DNA from: Halorubrum sodomense | Lineage (GTDB): Archaea > Halobacteriota > Halobacteria > Halobacteriales > Haloferacaceae | Assembly: GCF_900111935.1 (NCBI RefSeq) | Contig: NZ_FOYN01000003.1 | Location: 615,800 to 679,799 of the forward strand | DNA length: 64,000 bases | Direction: 5' to 3' | Shown here: piece after piece, positions 51,899 to 60,225 of the stretch | How positions within the stretch are numbered: the stretch's first letter is position 1 | Layout: the number at the start of each line of letters is the position of its first letter | Translations under genes and position numbers: made by a program | Notes under the pieces: model-generated | The model's input: only the letters and a program-made list of their open reading frames with translations | Databases searched by the model: none | Told to the model about the DNA's origin: nothing

Positions 51899-52684
51899 AT
51901 GTACCTCGCGGACCACACCTGGCCGGAGCTGGGCGACGCGCTGTCCCCCGGTTCCGTCGCGCTCATCCCGCTCGGCTCGACCGAACAGCACGGCCCGCAC
52001 CTCCCGCTGGCGACCGACCACCTGATCGCCGAGGGGCTCGCGACGGCGGCCGCGGACCGCTCGGACGCGTTCCGCACGCCGACGATCAACGTCGGCGTCA
52101 GCCCTCACCACCGGCAGTTCCCGGGGACGATGTGGGTCGACCCGCCCGAGTTCCGCGACTACGTCGAGTCGTTCGCGCGGAACCTCGCGTACCACGGCAT
52201 CGACCGTATCGTGTTCGTGAACGCCCACGGCGGCAACGTCCAGCACCTCCGAGAGGTGGGCCGCCGGCTCCACGAGGACGAGGTCGCCTACGCGGTTGAG
52301 TGGATGTGGGACGAGTCGATCCCGGAGCTGGTCGACGAGCTCTTCGAGCGCAACGGCCCCCACGCCGGCCCGAAGGAGACCGCGATGATCACTCACCTCG
52401 CGCCCGAGCTCGTCCGCGAGGACCGGCTCGAAGACGCCCGCGACGGCGGGCTCGTCGACCTCGAGAGCGCGGAGACGACCGTCCACGGCGCCCGGACGTT
52501 CTACGACTCGATCGACAACTCCGCGAACGGCGCGTTCGGCGACCCGACCGACGTGACCCCGGAGAAGAGCGAGCGCCTGTTCGAGGCCGCCGCGGACCAG
52601 CTCGTCGGGCTGGCGGAGTGGATCGGCGAGCGCGATGAGGGCGAGCTGTTCCCGGAACCGCGCGTAGAGCAGGGGTCGAATTAG
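51899..52684 (+). CDS. arfB: FAPy deformylase ArfB (creatininase family)
   Basis: A 261-residue creatininase-fold metalloenzyme. Metal ligands are in GSTEQHGPHLPLATDHLIAEG, VNAHGGNVQHL and the Glu of GPKETAMITHL. Archaeal members such as ArfB remove the formyl group of the pyrimidine formed from GTP, the second step toward riboflavin and deazaflavin F420. The neighbouring mptE and folP genes support a pteridine/flavin role over creatinine hydrolysis. Its last four bases overlap the convergent mptE end. Confidence 0.85.
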   Translation: MYLADHTWPELGDALSPGSVALIPLGSTEQHGPHLPLATDHLIAEGLATAAADRSDAFRTPTINVGVSPHHRQFPGTMWVDPPEFRDYVESFARNLAYHGIDRIVFVNAHGGNVQHLREVGRRLHEDEVAYAVEWMWDESIPELVDELFERNGPHAGPKETAMITHLAPELVREDRLEDARDGGLVDLESAETTVHGARTFYDSIDNSANGAFGDPTDVTPEKSERLFEAAADQLVGLAEWIGERDEGELFPEPRVEQGSN

Positions 52685-53391
52685 TCGTCGAACCGGTCGC
52701 CGAGGGTCTCCCGGAGCGCCGCGTCGGCCGCCTCTCGACGACCGTCCAAGACCGCGAACCGCTCGTCGCGACGCCGTTCGAGCCATCTCAGCAGCCGGGC
52801 GGCCCAGTCGAGCTTCCGCGCCTTCATCGGGTCGACGGCGGGATCGTCGAACTCCCAGCCCGGGAAGACGAGTTCGGCGGCCCCGACGTGGTCGGCGAGG
52901 AACGCGGCGCGGTCGCCGTCGGTGAACCCGCCCGTGTTACGGACGGGACCGACGGGAGCCGCCTGCGTCGTCGCCAGCGTCCACTCGTCGGCGAAGCGCG
53001 GGAGCCACTCGCGGACCGCCGGGAGGTTGTCGCCGTGGGCGTGGGCGGCGACCGGGACCCCGTCGCGGGTGAGTTCCGCGGCGGTCTCGGGGTTCTTGTC
53101 GAGGTCCGTCACCAGACAGTCGACGGCGACGCCGCGGTCCGCGAGGACGTCGGCGGCCGTGGATGCGGCGACGACGACGTCGGCGTCGCGGGCGAGCGCG
53201 ACCTCGTCCGCGAGGCACGGCGCCGCGCCAGCGACGGCGACCGTTTCCCCTCGCCAGTCGCCGAGGCGGTCGAGCGGGAACGGCGTCGCGAGGTCGGCGG
53301 CTGCGTCGCGGGCGCGCTCGTCGGCCGCACGGTCGAAGCCGAAGTCCGCGATGACCGCCTCGTAGACGGGTTCGAACGTCGCGAAGTTCAC
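52681..53391 (-). CDS. mptE: 6-hydroxymethyl-7,8-dihydropterin pyrophosphokinase MptE
   Basis: A 236-residue DUF115-family kinase that activates hydroxymethyl-dihydropterin by pyrophosphorylation for pterin coupling, replacing the bacterial FolK. Visible are the N-terminal FATFEPVYEAVIADFGFD, a Rossmann-like VAVAGAAPCL, metal-binding CLVTDLDKNPETAAEL, the histidine-bearing AHAHGDNLP, and the C-terminal VDPMKARKLDWAARLLRWL. I used the GTG at 53391, since upstream codons are not protein-like. Stop-to-stop overlap with arfB. Confidence 0.88.
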   Translation of the reverse strand: MNFATFEPVYEAVIADFGFDRAADERARDAAADLATPFPLDRLGDWRGETVAVAGAAPCLADEVALARDADVVVAASTAADVLADRGVAVDCLVTDLDKNPETAAELTRDGVPVAAHAHGDNLPAVREWLPRFADEWTLATTQAAPVGPVRNTGGFTDGDRAAFLADHVGAAELVFPGWEFDDPAVDPMKARKLDWAARLLRWLERRRDERFAVLDGRREAADAALRETLGDRFDD

Positions 53392-53553
53392 GCGCGGATC
53401 ACGCCCCGCGGGGTCGCCACACGCGCCGCGGAGCGGCGGCGCCGCTCGGCGGTCAAGATATGGTATGGACCGGAGTGGCACAGAGTACCCCTACCCGCGT
53501 GCCCCTCCGGCGTCCGGTCGATCGGTTGTCTACACGAGGGCATAAACTTTCTC

Positions 53554-54819
53554 TTAACTCACGTGTCGGCCGATACCGTCGAGCGCGTGGTCGAGCGCGT
53601 CTGAAACGCCGGATACCGCGTCTCTGACGGAGGCGATCGCGGCGGGCGTCCCGATCAGCAGTCCGCGTCGGTCGCTCCCGGCCGTGTTACCGGTGTCACC
53701 GTCGACCCCGGCACCCCCGTCGGTCGCCGAGCGGGCCGCGACGGCCTCCGCTCGGTTCGGGTCGCCCAGCGCGAACGCCGCGGCGCCCGCGTCGCCGCCG
53801 ACGGTCGCGGCGCGCAGGGCGCCGACCGCGGGCTCGTCGAGCCCGGAGAGCTCGTAGGTGCGAACGACGGCGCCGTCGGCGACCGGCCGATCGCCCTGGG
53901 TTACCTCCGCCGCACCGATCCGGTCGAGGTGGCGCTCCGCCTCCCGGACCGTCGTCACGTCGAGCTCCTCGACGGCGACGGCGTCGGACGCGGGGCCGAA
54001 CCGGTAGCGGTCGCGGGCGAACTCGGCGCCGACGAGGGCGGCGTCGCGCGTCTCGGCCACGTCGTGGGTCCGGATCACGTGGGCGCCGCGCTCGACCGCC
54101 ATCGACGTCGCAGCCAGCGAGACCGGCAGCGCCTCCTCGGTACCGCGGCCCGCGATGGTCTTGAGGAAGCTCTTGCGGTTGATCGAGACGAGCAGGGGGC
54201 GGCCGTAGCCGCGGAACTCCCGGAGGCGACGGAGCGTCTCGCGGTCGTCGTCGTGGGTCTTCGCCTCGGACCAGCCGCCGAAGGCGGGGTCGAGGATCGT
54301 CTTGTCGGTGAAGCCGTTCATCGAGAGCGCCTCGTAGATGTCGTCCACGGCCTCGACGGCCCCCGGTCGCTCCAGGTCCGGCGGCGAGGCCATCTTCGAG
54401 ACGGCGACGTCGTGCTCGCGGCAGACGCGGGGCATCTCGGGGTCCGCGAACCCGCAGATGTCGTTGACCATGTCGAAGCCGCGCGAGAGCGCCTCGTCCG
54501 CGACCTCGTGGTAGCGCGTCTCGATCGACCAGACGGCGTCGCCCGAGGTCGACTCCAGCGTCTCGACGGCGGTGTCGAGGCGATCGAGTTCCTGTTCGGC
54601 CGAGAGCACGTCGAGGTCCTTGTTGGCCGATTCGAGGCCCACGTCGACGATGTCGGCCCCCTCGCCGATCAGCTCCTCGTCCACGTACGCGGCGGCCTCG
54701 CCCGGGTCGTCGTACACGCTCGGGTCGTACGGCGACTCCTCCGAGACGTTGAGCACGCCCATGATCCGGGGCGGGTGGTCGTCGCCGATCCCGAGCCCCG
54801 CGGCGTCCACGTTTCGCAT
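53554..54819 (-). CDS. folP: Dihydropteroate synthase with C-terminal extension
   Basis: A 421-residue protein. Residues 1-~275 form the pterin-binding TIM barrel of dihydropteroate synthase: IMGVLNVSEESPYDP (first signature), ADIVDVGLESANKDLD, WSIETRYHEVADEALSRGFDMVNDICGF, FLKTIAGRGTEEALPVSLAA and AHVIRTHDVAETRDA. The remaining ~140 residues (VTTVREAERHLDRIGAAEV...) are not part of the bacterial enzyme and include a low-complexity Gly/Asp stretch. It condenses a pterin diphosphate with p-aminobenzoate or a related amine. The ATG at 54819 was chosen. It is next to mptE, which makes its substrate. Confidence 0.88.
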   Translation of the reverse strand: MRNVDAAGLGIGDDHPPRIMGVLNVSEESPYDPSVYDDPGEAAAYVDEELIGEGADIVDVGLESANKDLDVLSAEQELDRLDTAVETLESTSGDAVWSIETRYHEVADEALSRGFDMVNDICGFADPEMPRVCREHDVAVSKMASPPDLERPGAVEAVDDIYEALSMNGFTDKTILDPAFGGWSEAKTHDDDRETLRRLREFRGYGRPLLVSINRKSFLKTIAGRGTEEALPVSLAATSMAVERGAHVIRTHDVAETRDAALVGAEFARDRYRFGPASDAVAVEELDVTTVREAERHLDRIGAAEVTQGDRPVADGAVVRTYELSGLDEPAVGALRAATVGGDAGAAAFALGDPNRAEAVAARSATDGGAGVDGDTGNTAGSDRRGLLIGTPAAIASVRDAVSGVSDALDHALDGIGRHVS

Positions 54820-54925
54820 ACGATCCCCACGGGCGCGAGCGACATAAACGGGGCGAGTACCCGACGCGCTCGCCGGCGATTCGGCCCGGGACCCGGAGCG
54901 GAGCGACCGGCGATGTCGGAGAAGC

Positions 54926-55006
54926 GTGAGGCCTCGGAGGTGCGTCAAGCGAGGGTGAGGCCTCGGAGGGGCGTCAAGCGAGGGTGAGGCCTCGGACGGG
55001 CGTCAG
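54926..55006. repeat. 29-bp tandem repeat (2.8 copies) over the engB stop codon
   Basis: The period is 29 bases (GTGAGG at 54926, 54955 and 54984). On the minus strand each unit starts with TGACGC, i.e. the engB stop codon and following bases, so the duplicated block begins exactly at the stop. Confidence 0.88.
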
Positions 55007-55623
55007 GAGACGAACTTCAGCAGGTCGTCGCGGTTGTGGTCGTGGAAGCGCGTCCGGAGGCAGTCCTCCAACGCCTCGACGTCACCGCGCTTCGCGCAGA
55101 CGGGCGCCACGCGGTCGGACCACTGCTGCCACGGCGGGTACAGCCCGAGCCGGTCGCAGATCGCGTCGAGCCGCTCGTCGAGGTCGTCGATCTTGTCGGT
55201 CTTGTTGACGGCGACGATGGGTTCGACGCCGACGTCCTCGAGGAAGCCGAACATCTCCACGTCGTGGGGGACGTTCCCGCGCTCGGCGTGGCGGTCGATG
55301 ATGTCGACGGCCGCCTTCCCGTCCATCACGACGACGCCCGCCAGGATCGAGTCGGCGTTGTCCTCTAGGTAGCGGACGATGTCGGTCTTGATCTGCTCGC
55401 GCTGTTCCTCCTCGACGCCGGACATGAAGCCGAAGCCGGGGAGGTCCGTGAACATGAAGCCCTCGCTGGCCCAGTCGAAGTGGTTCGGCTGACGGGTGAC
55501 TCCGGGCTTCCCGCCGGTCGAGAAGTCGTGGCCCGTCAGCTCGCGCATCAGCGTGGACTTGCCGACGTTCGAGCGCCCCACGAGGACGACCTCGGCGTCG
55601 CGGTCCGGCCGGTCTTCGAACAT
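55003..55623 (-). CDS. engB: Ribosome-associated GTPase EngB (YihA type)
   Basis: A 206-residue TrmE-Era-EngA-YihA-type GTPase, likely needed for ribosome assembly. G1 is [13 protein letters not shown]2 the Thr in PGVTRQPN, G3 TDLPGFGF, G4 VNKTDKID and G5 near APVCAKRGD. The length is right for the family. A TTAAAAGG stretch just before the ATG may be the promoter. Confidence 0.93.
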   Translation of the reverse strand: MFEDRPDRDAEVVLVGRSNVGKSTLMRELTGHDFSTGGKPGVTRQPNHFDWASEGFMFTDLPGFGFMSGVEEEQREQIKTDIVRYLEDNADSILAGVVVMDGKAAVDIIDRHAERGNVPHDVEMFGFLEDVGVEPIVAVNKTDKIDDLDERLDAICDRLGLYPPWQQWSDRVAPVCAKRGDVEALEDCLRTRFHDHNRDDLLKFVS

Positions 55624-55750
55624 GTCCGACCGTGCGCGCCTGAACGGGTTAAAAGGCGCGTCGCGACGGCGGCTACTCGTCGGGAGCGGTCCGTCCGTGC
55701 GGGGACGACCGGAGAAACACCGAAGGCGATCCGCGGAGAACGTGGTCGCC

Positions 55751-57823
55751 ATGGACGGAGACATCAGCGAGATTACCGGCGGGCTAACGCTCGATGAGAA
55801 GCTCCGACTCGTCCACGGCGCCGTCGATCCGGACGGGAAGGCGACGGGGTACCTCCCGGGCGTCGATCGCGTCGGCGTCCCGCCGCTGTCGCTCGTCGAC
55901 GGGCCGCTCGGCGTCCGAGCGAGCGGAGAGCGCGCGACGGCGTTCCCCGCTTCGGTGGCGCTCGCAGCGTCGTGGCGGCCCTCGCTCGCTCGACGGTTCG
56001 GACGAGCCCTCGCCGGGGAGGCGGCCGCCCACGGCCAAGACATCGTCTTAGCGCCGGGAGTCAACATCGCCCGAGTGCCGCACGGCGGGCGTAACTTCGA
56101 ATACTACGGCGAGGACCCCTATCTGACCGCGCGAACCGGCGTCGCCGTGATCGACGGCCTCGAGTCGGAAGGCGTCGCCGCGACGGTCAAACACTTCGTC
56201 GCGAACAATCAGGAGACGAACCGCTACGACGTCAGCGCGGCGGTCAGCGAGCGAGCGCTCCGCGAGATCTACCTGCCGGCGTTCCGCGCGGCGGTCGAGG
56301 AGGCGGACGTGACGTCGGTGATGACCGCCTACAACCGGGTCAACGGGACGCATATGAGCGACCACGGGTACCTCCTCTCGGACGTTCTGAAGGGCGAGTG
56401 GGGCTTCGACGGCTTCGTCGTCTCGGACTGGTGGGGCACTCGTAGCACCGTCGCGGCGGCCCGTGCCGGTCTCGACGTCGAAATGCCCGGGATCGACCCC
56501 GAGGAGTTCGTCCCCACCGACATCGACGTCGACGACGTTCCCGAGGCGATGCCACCGGTTCCGGACGTTCCGGCGTTGTTCGGTGACCCCCTCCGAGAGG
56601 CGGTCGAGTCCGGCGAACTCGACGAGGCCGTCGTCGACGAGAAGGTCGCGCGCGTCCTGCGGGGCACGGCTTCGATCGGCCGTTTCGACGAGGAGCCGGC
56701 GGGCGAACTCGACGCGGCGGCACACCGGGAACTCGCACGGGAAATCGCCACGGAGGGCGCGGTCCTCCTGCGGAACGACGGCACGCTCCCGCTGGGGGAC
56801 GTCGGTTCACTCGCGGTGATCGGCCCGAACGCGGACCGCGCCAAACTGGGCGGTGGCGGCTCCTCGGAGGTCTCGCCGTTCACCCGGACCTCGCCCGTCG
56901 AGGGGCTCGAGGCGAGGGAGGTTTCCGTCACCGTCGAACGCGGGGTCCCCCCCGTCTCGGAGTCGCGGATGTTCGGCGCGGAGTCGGACGAGGAGGGCCC
57001 CGATCCGAGCATCGACGACGCAGTCGACGCGGCCGCAGCCGCTGACTGCGCCGTCGTTGTCGTCCAAGACGACGCGACGGAGTTCCGGGACCGCCCGGAT
57101 CTCGGCCTCCCCGGCCGGCAGGACGATCTGGTCGAAGCGGTTGCCGGTGTCGCCGACCGGACAGTCGTCGTACTCCGGACGAGCGGACCCGTCGAGATGC
57201 CGTGGCTGGACGCGGTCGACGCCGTGCTCGAAACGTGGTACCCCGGGCAGGCCGACGGCGACGCGCTCGCCGACCTGCTCTTCGGTGACGCCGAGCCCGG
57301 CGGGCGCCTCCCGACGACCTTCGGACGCAGTGCGGCCGACTATCCCGCGAGCGATGAGACGGCGTTCCCCGGGGTCAACGACGTGGCCCGATACGACGAG
57401 GGCGTCTTCGTCGGCTATCGGTACTTCGACGAACGCGACGTTCGCCCCGCGTTCCCCTTCGGACACGGCCTCTCTTACACCTCGTTCGCGTACGGGCAGC
57501 CGTCGGTGACCGAGGACGGCGACGGATTCGCCGTGGCAGTCCCGGTGGAGAACACGGGGGATCGTCGGGGCAAAACCGTCGTACAGGTGTACGCTCAGAA
57601 GGCCGCTGCGCCGGTCCCAACGCCGGAGCGCGAACTCGTCGGGTTCGAGGCGACGACGCTTGAAGCGGGCGAACGGCGGACGCCGGAGGTGTCGGTTGCG
57701 CGTTCGGAGTTCGAGTACTACGACGAACAGACCGGCTGGACTCTCGCATCGGGGGAGAACGCGCTCTTCGTCGGCCGCTCTGCGCGTGACATCGTCGCGG
57801 AGATCGGCGTCTCAGTCCGATAA
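55751..57823 (+). CDS. Glycoside hydrolase family 3 beta-glucosidase
   Basis: A 690-residue GH3 enzyme cleaving beta-linked glucose (or xylose) from non-reducing ends. The N-terminal barrel has [38 protein letters not shown] and the catalytic Asp in [10 protein letters not shown]. The alpha/beta sandwich has [18 protein letters not shown] and [15 protein letters not shown]-terminal fibronectin-III-like domain follows from [14 protein letters not shown]. No signal peptide is seen, so it is cytoplasmic and acts on imported oligosaccharides. The ATG at 55751 was selected. Confidence 0.93.
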   Translation: MDGDISEITGGLTLDEKLRLVHGAVDPDGKATGYLPGVDRVGVPPLSLVDGPLGVRASGERATAFPASVALAASWRPSLARRFGRALAGEAAAHGQDIVLAPGVNIARVPHGGRNFEYYGEDPYLTARTGVAVIDGLESEGVAATVKHFVANNQETNRYDVSAAVSERALREIYLPAFRAAVEEADVTSVMTAYNRVNGTHMSDHGYLLSDVLKGEWGFDGFVVSDWWGTRSTVAAARAGLDVEMPGIDPEEFVPTDIDVDDVPEAMPPVPDVPALFGDPLREAVESGELDEAVVDEKVARVLRGTASIGRFDEEPAGELDAAAHRELAREIATEGAVLLRNDGTLPLGDVGSLAVIGPNADRAKLGGGGSSEVSPFTRTSPVEGLEAREVSVTVERGVPPVSESRMFGAESDEEGPDPSIDDAVDAAAAADCAVVVVQDDATEFRDRPDLGLPGRQDDLVEAVAGVADRTVVVLRTSGPVEMPWLDAVDAVLETWYPGQADGDALADLLFGDAEPGGRLPTTFGRSAADYPASDETAFPGVNDVARYDEGVFVGYRYFDERDVRPAFPFGHGLSYTSFAYGQPSVTEDGDGFAVAVPVENTGDRRGKTVVQVYAQKAAAPVPTPERELVGFEATTLEAGERRTPEVSVARSEFEYYDEQTGWTLASGENALFVGRSARDIVAEIGVSVR

Positions 57824-57919
57824 GGCGTGGCCGCGGCGCTGGCGGCAGTCGTGAAGCGCCCGCCCACCGGGCCGTTCCGGCACGACAATACTTATTCACT
57901 ACCTGCGTAAGGGGCGGCT

Positions 57920-59023
57920 ATGGAGACGGACGCTCTGATAAGTACGCTCGAAGACGCGGGCCTGTCGCCGTACCAAGCGGCGGTGTACGTCGCGCTCCTC
58001 GATCTGGGGACCGCGTCGGCGACCTCGGTCGCCGACGCGAGCGACATCCCGAATGCGCGCGTCTATGACGTGATTGACGCCTTAGCCGAACGAGAGTACA
58101 TCGAGAAGTACGAGCAGGGCACGCTCAAAGCGCGGGCACACAGCCCTGCCGTGGTGCTCGACGACCTCCGAGACAGGGCCGATCGACTCGAATCGGCGGC
58201 CGACGAAATCGAAGACCGGTGGGAACAGCCGCCGCTCGAAAAATCCACGGCCAGCATCGTCAAGCAGTTCCAGACGGTCATCGACCGCGCGCAGCTGTTC
58301 ATCGAACAGGCGGAGACACGCGTGTACGTCTCCGTGACGCCCGAACAGCTCGAACAGCTCCGTGAACCGCTGAAACGGGCACACGAGCGCGGCGTCGCCG
58401 TCCACGTACTCGTCTACACGGAATCGGCCGGCGATCCGCCGACGGCCGAATCGGTGTCCGGAATCTGTCACGAGGCCCGGTACCGCGGACTTCCGGCCCC
58501 GTTCGTCGCGTCGGTCGACCGACAGAGCGCCTGCTTTTCCCACCACCCGGACGCGGTCAACCAGTACGGCGTCCTCGTCAACGATGAGGAGTACACCTTC
58601 GTCTTCCACTGGTTCTTTATGACGTGTCTATGGGCGCACGGAACGCCGATATATTCCGAGCGGCAGGAGACCCTGCCGATCGAGTACGTCGATATCCGGC
58701 AGTTCATACGCGAGGCACGACCGCTGTTCGAGTCCGAGGCGACGGTGACGGTCCGGGTCGAAGGGACCGATCTCGCCACCGGCGAACCGCGGACGGTCAC
58801 GGGCACCGTCGAGGGCGTCCAGTCCGTCGTGGGGGGTGAAGAATCGGATCCGCAGATCGCCGGACAGGTGACGCTGATCGTCGATACCGGTCACGAACGG
58901 GTCCGTATCGGCGGATGGAACGCCGTGGTCGAAGACGTGGAGGCGACGCGGATCGTCGTTACCGACGTCGCGGACGTCGATAGCTATCCGTCGTTGCGCG
59001 CGGGGACGGAACCCGCCGAGTGA
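57920..59023 (+). CDS. TrmB family transcriptional regulator
   Basis: A 367-residue sugar-sensing regulator. The N-terminal winged HTH covers residues 7-70: LEDAGLSPYQAAVYVALLDLGTASATSVADASDIPNARVYDVIDALAEREYI. A coiled segment (~80-100) and the TrmB C-terminal effector domain follow (PLD-like part with VYVSVTPEQLEQL..., then a sugar-binding beta domain). It starts 97 bases after the GH3 gene, preceded by TACTTATTC (57889-57897). Regulators of this family bind maltose, sucrose, glucose or trehalose and repress or activate sugar genes. Its likely targets are the flanking kinase, GH13 and ABC genes, which have TrmB-like sites. Confidence 0.92.
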   Translation: METDALISTLEDAGLSPYQAAVYVALLDLGTASATSVADASDIPNARVYDVIDALAEREYIEKYEQGTLKARAHSPAVVLDDLRDRADRLESAADEIEDRWEQPPLEKSTASIVKQFQTVIDRAQLFIEQAETRVYVSVTPEQLEQLREPLKRAHERGVAVHVLVYTESAGDPPTAESVSGICHEARYRGLPAPFVASVDRQSACFSHHPDAVNQYGVLVNDEEYTFVFHWFFMTCLWAHGTPIYSERQETLPIEYVDIRQFIREARPLFESEATVTVRVEGTDLATGEPRTVTGTVEGVQSVVGGEESDPQIAGQVTLIVDTGHERVRIGGWNAVVEDVEATRIVVTDVADVDSYPSLRAGTEPAE

Positions 59024-59066
59024 TCACGAACCACGAGCGTTCCGCGGACCCGCTGCCCGGAACGGG

Positions 59067-60005
59067 TCACGACCCGTCGCGTACGTTCGCGACGGTCCGC
59101 CGGTCGGGGAGCGCAGCCATCGCGCCGCGGCGCGTCGTCGACGCGGCGGCGACGGCGTTGGCAAACGCGAGGATGGCGTTCGGTTCGTCGCCGGCGACGA
59201 GCCCCGCGACCGCCCCCGCGGCGAAGGCGTCACCGGCGCCGGTCGTATCGACGACGTCGTCGACGTCGTATCCGGGGTGGTGCCACTCACCGGCCCCCCA
59301 TCGGGCGTCGCTGTCGGTGATCAGACGCGCGCCGGAACTCCCCTCGGTCAGGAGGATCGCGTCCGGTCCGGCCGCGAGGATGTCCGGTGGCGTCGTCGGG
59401 AGGCCGGCCCCCTCGAGGTCCTCGCGGGTGGCCTTGAGAACGTCCGTCTCGGAGAGCATCCGCTCGATCGTGGGTGTCGGCTCCGTCTCCCACAGTTCGG
59501 GGCGAACGTTCGGATCGAGAACGACGCGGCAGCCGCGGTCGCGGGCCCGCTCGACGAGATCGAAGGTCGCTGACCGCGCCGGCTCGACGGTCAGAGTGAC
59601 GCCTCCCACGACGACGATATCGACTGACTCGAGGGTGTCGTCGCCGACGACGCTCGTGTCGAGGTGTCTGTCCGCCGTGTTCGAGCGATAAAAGGTGAAC
59701 TCTCGATCGGCGTCGGGACCGTGCGAGACGAACGCCAGCGCCGTCCGGCTGTCCGGAACCTCCGTGACGAAGTCGTCCGGAACGCCCTCGCGGTCGAGCA
59801 CCCGCGCGAGATGCGAGCCGAACGGGTCGTCGGCGAGCGCGGTACAGAACCACGGCGTCCGGTCGAGCCGCGCCAGCCCGACCGCCACGTTGGCCGGCGC
59901 TCCGCCCGCTCGCTTGGAGAACGACTCCACGTCCGCGAGCGGTCCGGGGCGGTCAGGAATGAAATCGATCAGGGTCTCGCCGGCGACAAGGACGTCACGC
60001 GTCAT
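59067..60005 (-). CDS. PfkB family carbohydrate kinase (fructokinase-like)
   Basis: A 312-residue ribokinase-superfamily sugar kinase. The N-terminal signature is GGAPANVAVGLARL. The ATP/anion-hole signature with the catalytic Asp is DVVDTTGAGDAFAAGAVAG. FTFYRSNTADRHL and LDPNVRPELW are as in fructokinases. The phosphorylated sugar is not known for certain; fructose or KDG are possible. Convergent with the TrmB gene and divergent from the GH13 gene. A perfect palindrome lies 9-28 bases before its ATG. Confidence 0.9.
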   Translation of the reverse strand: MTRDVLVAGETLIDFIPDRPGPLADVESFSKRAGGAPANVAVGLARLDRTPWFCTALADDPFGSHLARVLDREGVPDDFVTEVPDSRTALAFVSHGPDADREFTFYRSNTADRHLDTSVVGDDTLESVDIVVVGGVTLTVEPARSATFDLVERARDRGCRVVLDPNVRPELWETEPTPTIERMLSETDVLKATREDLEGAGLPTTPPDILAAGPDAILLTEGSSGARLITDSDARWGAGEWHHPGYDVDDVVDTTGAGDAFAAGAVAGLVAGDEPNAILAFANAVAAASTTRRGAMAALPDRRTVANVRDGS

Positions 60006-60013
60006 GCGCCACC

Positions 60014-60033
60014 ATACTCGGAGTCAGGAGTAT
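60014..60033. promoter_or_regulatory. TrmB-like operator at the kinase promoter
   Basis: ATACTC-N8-GAGTAT is a perfect palindrome and contains TACT...GAGTA, close to the TACT(N7-8)GAGTA motif described for Halobacterium TrmB. It lies between the minus-strand A/T box (about 60036-60048) and the kinase ATG at 60005, i.e. at the transcription start. Confidence 0.6.
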
Positions 60034-60103
60034 GAAAATAATAAAAATTCGGGCACGGTCGCGATCGGGACGGTCCGGGGGCGCTCCCCCCGCGACCGAT
60101 ATG

Positions 60104-60131
60104 TTTTTACAAATATACTCGGATGTGAGTT
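60104..60131 (+). promoter_or_regulatory. Promoter and TrmB-like half-palindrome of the GH13 gene
   Basis: An A/T-rich box (GTTTTTACAAATAT, 60103-60116) is followed by TACT-N7-GAGTT at 60116-60131, one base off the TrmB consensus. The order TATA then operator mirrors the kinase side. Confidence 0.5.
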
Positions 60132-60225
60132 GTATGTGTTCTCTCCGACGTCGCACCGTCGACCACACGCCGGCTTCGCGCGAGGAGCGATCCACACCGA
60201 GTCATCGCGGCGCGTCTCCCCGCCG

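Noticed and set aside
60136-60225. A GTG start that would lengthen the GH13 glucosidase by 30 residues
   Set aside because: The added residues are not like any GH13 N-terminus; kept only as an alternative because the promoter is close to it.
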